DNA of 5,305 nucleotides from positions 1 to 5,305 of the forward strand of contig JAGRAK010000152.1 in the NCBI GenBank assembly GCA_020434645.1, given 5' to 3'. Positions 1 to 5,305 of the stretch are shown here, piece after piece (position 1 is the stretch's first letter; every line of letters starts with the position of its first letter). Source of the DNA: Bdellovibrionales bacterium (GTDB lineage Bacteria > Bdellovibrionota > Bdellovibrionia > Bdellovibrionales > UBA1609). The position numbers and the translations under genes were made by a program. Below the pieces are notes generated by a model. It saw only the letters and a list, made by a program, of their open reading frames with translations. It was not told the DNA's origin and did no database searches.

Positions 1-4
1 GGTA

Positions 5-739
5 ATGCGACCGGGTATAGCCGCAGAAGACTACTCATTAAACCCAAAGCCACTGTTGCCGCGGAGTCTAGCCGAGCGCTATGATGATCTACTTGAGATG
101 GCCACTGGTACTCAATTTTATATACCCGATGCTGCGCTCATGAGTGATTCTGATCTTTGTTATCATATTATAGCGGCCGCTAAGACACCATCTCTTCAAC
201 GTGAGCTGTATAATGTGTGCTTTTATGGGAAGAGCGATGAGCGTGTGTTGAATTCATATAAAGCGTTAGTGCGTCAGCAGCTTGTTGATTTCATCGGGGG
301 ACCACAATTTTTGCGTCATTACTTTGAGCTGAACCAACTTATTGGTTCATTTTATGAGGTTCTATTTGAGGCCGCATTACTAGAAAAGGCCGGCGGCAAC
401 TTGGATTTAAAAGAGATCTACCTAATGTGGAGATTAAAATACATTGAGCTTACATTTAAGCTCCCGAATGAGAAGTTAGAAAAATTATTTGGAGAGACAT
501 TTTTAAACTATTCTCAACAGGTGCAGTTGAGTCGAGCAAAGCGTTTCACAGAAAAACAATTGTTTGACCAATTAAAAACTGAAATTAGGGCGAGCTGGTC
601 AGAAGCTCCAACTATTCAAGATTTTCGAAAGGCGAAACTCGCTGGAGATAATCTCGGTTTTAGGGTTTTAAAGCAACAGCAAGAACGGCAAGATTGTGTC
701 AGTCTTTTAGCTGACGACGCCAAAGAGTCCATTCATTAA
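5..739 (+). CDS. Uncharacterised soluble helical protein, possibly 5'-truncated by the window edge
   Basis: I do not recognise this protein and assign no function. From the ATG at 5 it reads 244 residues to a TAA at 737-739. The frame is also open through positions 2-4 (GTA), so this Met may be internal and the true start may lie left of the window; no ribosome binding site can be seen. The sequence is hydrophilic and apparently mostly helical, with no signal peptide or convincing membrane segment, which suggests a cytoplasmic protein. A proline-containing N-terminal stretch (about residues 14-19) precedes a helical body rich in Leu, Phe and Tyr (about 20-170) and a charged C-terminal part with a Gln/Arg-rich run (KQQQERQ, 223-229). 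Three cysteines (52, 72, 231) are scattered and form no metal motif. The last 41 bp overlap the 3' end of the opposite-strand gene. That it is a real gene rests on its length and plausible protein composition; its role is unknown. Confidence 0.72.
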   Translation: MRPGIAAEDYSLNPKPLLPRSLAERYDDLLEMATGTQFYIPDAALMSDSDLCYHIIAAAKTPSLQRELYNVCFYGKSDERVLNSYKALVRQQLVDFIGGPQFLRHYFELNQLIGSFYEVLFEAALLEKAGGNLDLKEIYLMWRLKYIELTFKLPNEKLEKLFGETFLNYSQQVQLSRAKRFTEKQLFDQLKTEIRASWSEAPTIQDFRKAKLAGDNLGFRVLKQQQERQDCVSLLADDAKESIH

Positions 740-1814
740 TTTTTGATTTCACAACATCATCATGATCAGTTTCTAATATAATGGGGCCTTTTGGATTTCG
801 CACACGCAAAGCTTTTGTGACGGTGTATAAAAAAGCCTGGTCTGTCGATGTTTTCAAAACATCGACAAGAACTTTAAAGTTTTCATCAGTTGGGCGAGAG
901 CGCAAAAGGTTGACGATGTCTTTTTTGATTTCGACATTGTCACCGCCTGTTAAAACGACTTCTCGAAGTACGTAGTTGAGGTCTGGTCCCCAGTGCTTAC
1001 TCAATTCTCGAAGAGCCTTTGTGCGAGTGTCTAAGTTCGCTAAAGGATCGCGAATAATTCGTAGAGTTTTCTCTAGAGGGCTGATCCAAATTCTTTGCGA
1101 CATATCTTCAAAAATCCCGAAATTGCCAGAAGCCGCAAGCCATGGTGAGCCCGGAAACTGCACAGCCCAAGTTGTTTCACCAACTTTTACGAAAGTGAAT
1201 TTGCGGCCACCTTGGCGCAGTTCAAAACTTGTGTATTCTTTTGCTGCAGAGGGGTGAACGCGAAAGTCGATGGGGAAGTCTTTGGTCGCATGTAGAAACT
1301 TATTAAAAAACTCCCAGTTTGTGAAAAAATCTCGATCTTTATTTCTCCAGCCGAAATCTGTCTTATCAAATTCGACAACAAGGCGTCCGTCCTTCCATAC
1401 AGAAAAAGAATCGCCAAGCCCTATAGTGACAGTTTTTTTACCTTCAAACCAATTTCTGTGGAGTGGGAGCTGGTATATGCCGTGTCCAGTGACCGATCCA
1501 CAATTCTTACCGTCAGAGATAACTTTCTTATCTATATAGACTATGCGTTTTTCTTCTTTGTTGCCTTGTATTCGGGTGATGGTGAGGTCGGGGCGTCCAA
1601 TTTTGTCGGGGCATGCGGCTTCAAACTGAGCGTCAAAAAGAGGCTTTATAAACATAAACGGTTCGAGGCTGACTTTTTCACCGTTAAAGATAGCGCCACT
1701 ATCAGTAACATTTACAGCGAAGCGATCTAGTTTTGATGAGAAGTTAAATTCGGTAGCCCAAGTGGGGGTGCCGTAGAAAGCTAAGCTGAGTAAAGGCCAA
1801 ATAAGCTTTTTCAT
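699..1814 (-). CDS. Exported protein of unknown function with HEAT-like C-terminal region
   Basis: The product is a 371-residue precursor with a classical Sec signal peptide: MKK, a hydrophobic core (LIWPLLSLAFYG) and a likely signal peptidase I site after TWA, residue 20. It should therefore act in the periplasm or at the cell surface; no lipobox is present. An in-frame ATG at 1850 would add 12 residues (MFNQMIPCQNEI), but these would precede the signal peptide and spoil its N-terminal placement, so I choose 1814. No strong Shine-Dalgarno precedes either start. Residues 21-260 look beta-rich, with many aromatic residues. The only two cysteines of the mature chain (68 and 105) could form a disulphide. 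Residues about 266-345 look like tandem amphipathic helices of HEAT or Armadillo type (for example TRTKALRELSKHW and VEIKKDIVNLLRSRP), usually protein-binding. The gene is transcribed away from fadE and converges on the upstream plus-strand gene. I do not recognise the family; the HEAT assignment is from pattern only. Confidence 0.82.
   Translation of the reverse strand: MKKLIWPLLSLAFYGTPTWATEFNFSSKLDRFAVNVTDSGAIFNGEKVSLEPFMFIKPLFDAQFEAACPDKIGRPDLTITRIQGNKEEKRIVYIDKKVISDGKNCGSVTGHGIYQLPLHRNWFEGKKTVTIGLGDSFSVWKDGRLVVEFDKTDFGWRNKDRDFFTNWEFFNKFLHATKDFPIDFRVHPSAAKEYTSFELRQGGRKFTFVKVGETTWAVQFPGSPWLAASGNFGIFEDMSQRIWISPLEKTLRIIRDPLANLDTRTKALRELSKHWGPDLNYVLREVVLTGGDNVEIKKDIVNLLRSRPTDENFKVLVDVLKTSTDQAFLYTVTKALRVRNPKGPIILETDHDDVVKSKINEWTLWRRQLKD
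843..867. repeat. Perfect 25-bp palindrome inside the exported-protein gene
   Basis: TGTCGATGTTTT (843-854), a single C (855), and AAAACATCGACA (856-867) form a perfect inverted repeat with 12-bp arms. On the minus strand it encodes part of VDVLKTSTD in the HEAT-like region. As RNA it could fold into a hairpin on either strand. On the minus strand a T-run (CTTTTTTAT) begins about seven bases beyond the stem, too far for a textbook intrinsic terminator. On the plus strand it lies about 100 bp past the stop of the upstream gene, where it could block or slow read-through transcripts, but no U-tract follows there. Its function is unknown. Confidence 0.6.
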
Positions 1815-1832
1815 AATTTCATTCTGACACGG

Positions 1833-1856
1833 AATCATTTGATTGAACAACTTGTT
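1833..1856. promoter_or_regulatory. Two short inverted repeats in the divergent intergenic region (candidate operator)
   Basis: AATCA-TT-TGATT (1833-1844) and AACAA-C-TTGTT (1846-1856) are adjacent perfect inverted repeats with 5-bp arms. They lie between the divergent exported-protein and fadE genes, just upstream of the possible fadE -35 element. Their position would suit a regulator controlling either gene. I see no match that I would call a FadR or PsrA site. Arms this short occur by chance in AT-rich DNA, so this is only a candidate. Confidence 0.2.
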
Positions 1857-1859
1857 TTT

Positions 1860-1888
1860 CTGCCATAAGCTGAAACCGTCTATATAAT
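1860..1888 (+). promoter_or_regulatory. Possible sigma-70-type promoter for fadE
   Basis: A perfect TATAAT (1883-1888) stands 17 bp downstream of CTGCCA (1860-1865), which matches the TTGACA consensus at four of six positions. Sequence and spacing are good for a housekeeping promoter. The difficulty is that transcription would start near 1895, leaving the GGAGG at 1890-1894 outside or at the very end of the transcript. Either the mRNA starts with a leader of only about 8-10 nt, or the working promoter lies elsewhere and this TATA box serves the opposite strand. Confidence 0.4.
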
Positions 1889-1909
1889 TGGAGGTCTAGG
1901 TTTATGCAA
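1881..1909 (-). promoter_or_regulatory. Possible divergent promoter for the exported-protein gene
   Basis: Read on the minus strand, TTGCAT (complement of 1904-1909) is followed after 17 bp by TATATA (1886-1881). The -35 matches consensus at three of six positions and the -10 at four. Transcription would start near 1875 and give a leader of about 60 nt before the ATG at 1814, a normal arrangement. The -10 overlaps the plus-strand TATAAT and the -35 overlaps the fadE start codon, so use of this promoter would compete with fadE expression. The hexamer matches are modest. Confidence 0.25.
1890..1894 (+). promoter_or_regulatory. Strong ribosome binding site for fadE
   Basis: GGAGG lies nine bases upstream of the ATG at 1904 and fixes that codon, rather than the in-frame ATG at 1916, as the fadE start. 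It also abuts the TATAAT box two bases upstream, which conflicts with that box serving as the fadE -10. Confidence 0.75.
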
Positions 1910-4348
1910 AACATCATGGGTTACTTACTACAGTATTCGACGTGCTCCGTGGCTATAGGGGCTGTGCTTTTCGCAATCACAATTGGTTATTTTGGTAGTC
2001 CACTTTTTATATGGGCGATTTTTCTTTTGGGTTTACTTGCGGGACTGGGTGCCTCATTAGAAGTTCTCGTTGTCGTTGCTGTAATCGCCGGAGTTTTTAT
2101 TCTTCCGCCGCTTCGAAGAATTTTGATTACTGGTTTCATTATGAAAATAATGAAGAATGTATTGCCGCAAATTTCTGAAACTGAAAAGACGGCACTTGAA
2201 GCTGGTGTTATTTGGTCAGAAGCCGAACTTTTTTCGGGTAAACCAAATTTTACTAAATTAATGAAAGAACCCAATCCTAAACTCACTCCTGAAGAGCAAG
2301 CCTATATGGATGGGCCAGTTGAAGAGCTGTGCGCCATGGTTGATGATTGGGAAATCTGGAAAACTCGTGAGTTGTCGGCAAAAGCGCTGCAGTTTTTAAA
2401 AGACAAAGGATTTCTGGGGATGATTATCCCAAAAGAATATGGCGGGCTTGGGTTTTCGGCACTTTTACATTCTGAAGTGATCATGAAAATTTCGACACGT
2501 TCAATTGCGACTTCGATTACGGCCATGGTGCCCAATTCATTAGGGCCAGCTGAACTTCTTATTCATTACGGAACAGATGCGCAGAAAAATCATTGGCTCC
2601 CAAGGCTTGCAAAAGGTGAAGAACTCCCATGTTTTGGGTTAACAGAGCCTCAAGCGGGGAGTGATGCCGGTGCTATCACTTCAGAGGGTGTTCTTTTTAA
2701 AGGCGATGACGGTAAGATTTATATTCGCCTGAACTGGAGAAAACGTTGGATCACGCTCGCGGCAATTTCAACGGTAATTGGTTTAGCCTTTCGCCTTCGT
2801 GACCCTGAAAATCTTCTTGGCCGCGGCACTGATCTTGGTATTACTTGCGCGCTGATCCCTTCAAGTACCGCCGGAGTTGTTATCGGTCGTCGGCATGATC
2901 CACTCGGTGTGCCATTTTACAATTGCCCAACTGAAGGCTTAAATGTTGTGGTCAATGCAGAGGATGCGATTATTGGCGGAGTCGCTGGTGCTGGTGGCGG
3001 TTGGAAAATGCTAATGGAAAGCTTAGCCGCTGGTCGCGGTATTTCTTTACCTGCGCAAAGCACTGGAGGCGTGAAAGCGCTTATGCGAATCTCTTCAGCA
3101 CATGCGACAATTCGAAAACAATTTGGTGTTTCAATTGGTAAATTTGAAGGTGTTGAAGAGCCGCTCGCGCGAATAGGCGGAGCTGCTTATTATACTGAAG
3201 CTATGCGCCGCTATACTTTAAGCGCACTTGATCAGGGTATTAAGCCTCCTGTTGTGACGGCGATCGCAAAATATAGTGCCACAGAAATTAGTCGTAAATG
3301 TGTAAACGATGCGATGGATATTTTGGGTGGTGCCGGTATCTCTATGGGCCCGCGCAATTTAATTGCAATCCCTTATATTGCAACGCCAATTGGTATTACG
3401 GTTGAGGGCGCGAATATTTTGACTCGAACACTTATTATTTTTGGTCAAGGGGCTTTGCGTGCCCACCCGTTCGCATTTAAAGAAGTGGCGGCCGTTGAAA
3501 AGGGTGATCTTGTTGAGTTTGATAAAGCTTTCTGGGGTCATGTCGGGCACGTTGTGCGAAATATGTGTCGTGCGATTGTTCTCAGTTTGACTCGCGGTTA
3601 TTTAGCTTTTGGCAGTCGTGGAACTGGCGGGCCTGTGGCTCGACACTTTCAACGACTCGCTTGGGCTTCTGCAAGCTTTGCCATATTAGCTGACTTGAGC
3701 ATGGGTCTTCTCGGTGGAAAATTAAAACACAAAGAAAAAATCACCGGGCGATTTGCCGACATATTATCGTGGATGTATATCGGAACAGCTGTGCTTCATC
3801 GCTTTGAGGCCGATGGTCGTAAAGAAGAAGATCTTCCGTTTGTTCACTATTCAATGAAAGTGGCGCTTTCTGAAATTCAAAAAGCATTTGATGGGTTGCT
3901 ATCTAATTTTGATGTTCCATTTATCAGCTTGTTATTTAAAGAGCCGCTTCATTGGTGGTCTTCAATGAATCGAATAAGTGACCCGCCAACAGATGCTCTA
4001 GGGCACAAAATTTGTTCTTTGATGATGACAGATTCTGAACAACGAGAGCGATTAACTGAAGGTGTGTATATACCAAAAGATAAACAGCAGGCCTTTGGTC
4101 GACTCGAGAACGCGTTTCGCGAAATTAAAAAATCAGAAGCTACAGACTCAAAAATACGTAAGGCTATTCGTCAGAAAAAGATGGATAAGATTAAAGGTCC
4201 TAAGCGAATTGATGAAGCTCTAGCCAAAGGTATAATTACACCTGACGAAAAGTCCAATCTCGTCACTGCTGAAGAGCTAAGATGGGATGCTATACAGGTG
4301 GACGACTTCTCGGAAACAGAATATCATTCTAAGGTATATGAAAAATGA
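1904..4348 (+). CDS. fadE: FadE-type acyl-CoA dehydrogenase, membrane-anchored
   Basis: FadE is the FAD enzyme that oxidises acyl-CoA to trans-2-enoyl-CoA, the first step of fatty-acid beta-oxidation. At 814 residues it matches the length I recall for Escherichia coli FadE and is collinear with it from end to end. Residues about 14-68 are hydrophobic, two or three membrane segments, followed by RR at 71-72, so the catalytic part should sit on the cytoplasmic face. The ACAD substrate/FAD motif is GLTEPQAGSDAG (245-256). RKQF (404-407) and ILGGAGI (473-479) fit the FAD-contact motifs. The catalytic base should be Glu501 in TVEGANILTR. From about residue 512 onward lies the bacterial C-terminal domain of this family (DUF1974 type), containing LTRG, DILS and DLPFVH as in FadE and ending near VDDF; the C-terminal tail is somewhat shorter than in E. 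coli. The GGAGG before 1904 supports the start. The stop lies inside the next gene, implying one transcript. No catalytic residue appears lost. Confidence 0.96.
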   Translation: MQNIMGYLLQYSTCSVAIGAVLFAITIGYFGSPLFIWAIFLLGLLAGLGASLEVLVVVAVIAGVFILPPLRRILITGFIMKIMKNVLPQISETEKTALEAGVIWSEAELFSGKPNFTKLMKEPNPKLTPEEQAYMDGPVEELCAMVDDWEIWKTRELSAKALQFLKDKGFLGMIIPKEYGGLGFSALLHSEVIMKISTRSIATSITAMVPNSLGPAELLIHYGTDAQKNHWLPRLAKGEELPCFGLTEPQAGSDAGAITSEGVLFKGDDGKIYIRLNWRKRWITLAAISTVIGLAFRLRDPENLLGRGTDLGITCALIPSSTAGVVIGRRHDPLGVPFYNCPTEGLNVVVNAEDAIIGGVAGAGGGWKMLMESLAAGRGISLPAQSTGGVKALMRISSAHATIRKQFGVSIGKFEGVEEPLARIGGAAYYTEAMRRYTLSALDQGIKPPVVTAIAKYSATEISRKCVNDAMDILGGAGISMGPRNLIAIPYIATPIGITVEGANILTRTLIIFGQGALRAHPFAFKEVAAVEKGDLVEFDKAFWGHVGHVVRNMCRAIVLSLTRGYLAFGSRGTGGPVARHFQRLAWASASFAILADLSMGLLGGKLKHKEKITGRFADILSWMYIGTAVLHRFEADGRKEEDLPFVHYSMKVALSEIQKAFDGLLSNFDVPFISLLFKEPLHWWSSMNRISDPPTDALGHKICSLMMTDSEQRERLTEGVYIPKDKQQAFGRLENAFREIKKSEATDSKIRKAIRQKKMDKIKGPKRIDEALAKGIITPDEKSNLVTAEELRWDAIQVDDFSETEYHSKVYEK

Positions 4349-5305
4349 TGAGAGTCCGATATCTGAAGCCGGCGTAAAACTAAAAAATATGATGGGGGTT
4401 GTCCCCCTCTTTGCCGGCTTTCCACCTGAAATGGTCGAGCAGCTCCAAAAGGCAGCTTCTGTTCTCAACTTTGAGCCTGAGCAGACGATTCTTAAACAAG
4501 GCGAGCTGAATAAGAATTTATTCTTTCTTGTTATTGGTACAGTCGATGTATTTGTTGATGGTGGTATCGTGGCTTCACTTCGCCGTAAAGGTGATCTTTT
4601 AGGCGAGATGAGTGTTATTACAGCAAAGCCCTGTTCAGCAACAATTGTGGCTCAAACTCCAGTTGAACTGATTTGTATCAATGTCGATCTGTTTAAACAA
4701 ATTCTTGGTGATCGTCAGGATCAGTTTGATCACATACTTTACCGAATCTATTCGAAAATTTTAACTGACAAGGTGTCTATTACGAACGAGCGCGCGAAAA
4801 AAGTAGAGTCGGCTTTATCTGCGCTTGAGCGAGCAAAAGCTGAATTGCAAGACATCAATGCTCAGATGGAAAGACGTGTGGTTGAGCGAACACAATCTCT
4901 GCAAACTAAACTTCAAGAACTTCTTAATGAGCACTTAAATAAACTGCATGACTCTTTAAAATCAGCTTCTGAAAAATCAAGCGACGATACGAAATCTATT
5001 TTTTCAGAAGGGTTGCAAAAAGTAGATGAAGTGGTGAGGTTTTTAGAGCCACTCGTTCAACGATTTGATTTAGAAGTCTCTATGAAAAATAAAAGAGTTC
5101 TACTAGCTCAGGGTGAGCGCAAAGCTCAAACTTTATCTAAAATGGCGCTCGGTGGTACGGGTATAACAATTGATGCCGCGGCGACATTTGAAGAATCTCA
5201 AGAGAAAGTAAAAACTGAAAAATATGATGTCATTCTAGTTGATAGTGACACGGTGACATTGACAGAGACGATTCAAAAAATCTCTCCGCAAACTAAAATT
5301 GTCTA
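4338..5305 (+). CDS. Cyclic-nucleotide-binding-like / coiled-coil / receiver-like protein, 3'-truncated by window edge
   Basis: The frame opens at ATG 4338 and runs 322 codons off the right edge with no stop. Residues about 18-123 have a CRP-type cNMP-binding fold: PLFAGFPPEMVEQL, then TILKQGE, LFFLVIGTVDVFVDGG and the cassette GDLLGEMSVITAKPCSATIVA (given here as its span, residues 85-105). Glu90 of the cassette is kept, but the phosphate-binding Arg is Cys99. Residues about 145-215 form a long charged coiled coil containing VVERTQSLQ, a linker seen before kinase or phosphatase modules; no H-box or HATPase follows. From residue 253 (RVLLAQGE) begins a receiver-like fold with YDVILVDSD, where Asp302 fits the phosphoacceptor, but the usual N-terminal acidic pair is replaced by Gln-Gly. 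No DNA-binding helix-turn-helix is seen. The start overlaps fadE by 11 bp with only AAGG three bases upstream, so translation probably depends on coupling. An in-frame ATG at 4287 and Mets at 4389 and 4392 are alternatives. Likely a signalling or scaffold protein; partner unknown. Confidence 0.88.
   Translation, partial: MKNDESPISEAGVKLKNMMGVVPLFAGFPPEMVEQLQKAASVLNFEPEQTILKQGELNKNLFFLVIGTVDVFVDGGIVASLRRKGDLLGEMSVITAKPCSATIVAQTPVELICINVDLFKQILGDRQDQFDHILYRIYSKILTDKVSITNERAKKVESALSALERAKAELQDINAQMERRVVERTQSLQTKLQELLNEHLNKLHDSLKSASEKSSDDTKSIFSEGLQKVDEVVRFLEPLVQRFDLEVSMKNKRVLLAQGERKAQTLSKMALGGTGITIDAAATFEESQEKVKTEKYDVILVDSDTVTLTETIQKISPQTKIV
4366..4420 (+). other. Nested stem-loop at the start of the cNMP/receiver gene
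   Basis: AAGCCGGC (4366-4373) pairs perfectly with GCCGGCTT (4413-4420). Between them GGGGG (4394-4398), the loop TTGT, and CCCCC (4403-4407) form a second, very GC-rich hairpin. The structure begins about 28 nt inside the coding region, just after the fadE stop. It could lower ribosome or polymerase passage into the second gene or protect the fadE 3' end. It lacks a clean U-tract, so I do not call it a terminator. All bases are also coding (EAG, GVVPL, FAGF), so chance is possible. Confidence 0.45.

Noticed and set aside
698..715. GTCAG/CTGAC inverted repeat with an 8-base loop at the convergent gene ends
   Set aside because: A 5-bp stem with no adjacent T-run on either strand is too weak to call a bidirectional terminator.
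737..745. Short T-run straight after the first gene's stop codon
   Set aside because: No hairpin precedes it, so it is not an intrinsic terminator on present evidence.
777..782. TATAAT hexamer on the plus strand soon after the end of the first gene
   Set aside because: It lies inside the coding region of the minus-strand gene, has no matching -35 and no convincing plus-strand gene downstream.
781..1730. Plus-strand open frames of 64-93 codons between 781 and 1730
   Set aside because: All are antisense to the exported-protein gene, with basic, low-quality protein composition and no ribosome binding sites.
1987..2535. Minus-strand open frames antisense to the start of fadE
   Set aside because: They shadow a strongly conserved fadE frame and show no independent coding signal.
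4287..4337. Upstream in-frame ATG for the cNMP/receiver gene
   Set aside because: It would add 17 residues (MLYRWTTSRKQ...) unlike any domain and deepen the overlap with fadE to 62 bp; the ATG at 4338 is the simpler start, though not proven.

Overview
The window looks like ordinary chromosome from a Gram-negative bacterium of moderate GC. It carries a membrane-anchored FadE-type acyl-CoA dehydrogenase and a Sec-exported protein, surrounded by genes I cannot assign to named families. FadE with this architecture is typical of Gammaproteobacteria and also occurs in Bdellovibrionota. The unfamiliar neighbours and the cyclic-nucleotide/receiver protein lean me towards a Bdellovibrio-like organism, but this is a weak inference. 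There are no mobile elements, RNA genes, CRISPR arrays or signs of recent transfer.

Layout. (1) Positions 1-739, plus strand: the end of, or a whole, soluble and probably all-helical protein of unknown function; its frame is open at the left edge. (2) Positions 699-1814, minus strand: an exported protein with a signal peptide, a beta-rich N-terminal part and a HEAT-like C-terminal part. It converges on gene 1 and the two reading frames overlap by 41 bp. A perfect 25-bp palindrome lies inside its 3' half. (3) Positions 1815-1903: an 89-bp divergent control region with a TATAAT box, a GGAGG ribosome binding site and two short inverted repeats. (4) Positions 1904-4348, plus strand: fadE, complete at 814 residues with the catalytic glutamate and FAD-site motifs intact. 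(5) Positions 4338-5305, plus strand: a protein with a cyclic-nucleotide-binding fold, a coiled coil and a receiver-like domain, cut by the right edge. It overlaps the end of fadE by 11 bp.

How the genes fit together. fadE catalyses the first oxidation of fatty-acid beta-oxidation at the inner membrane. The next gene overlaps it and is almost certainly co-transcribed and translationally coupled. Its sensor-like protein has lost key residues in both its cNMP pocket (Cys in place of the phosphate-binding Arg) and its receiver domain (no N-terminal acidic pair). A partnership between fadE and this degenerate signalling protein is the most interesting feature here. A nested stem-loop just inside the start of the second gene could tune its expression relative to fadE. 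The remaining content is conventional, and I see no clear sign of a wholly new system.
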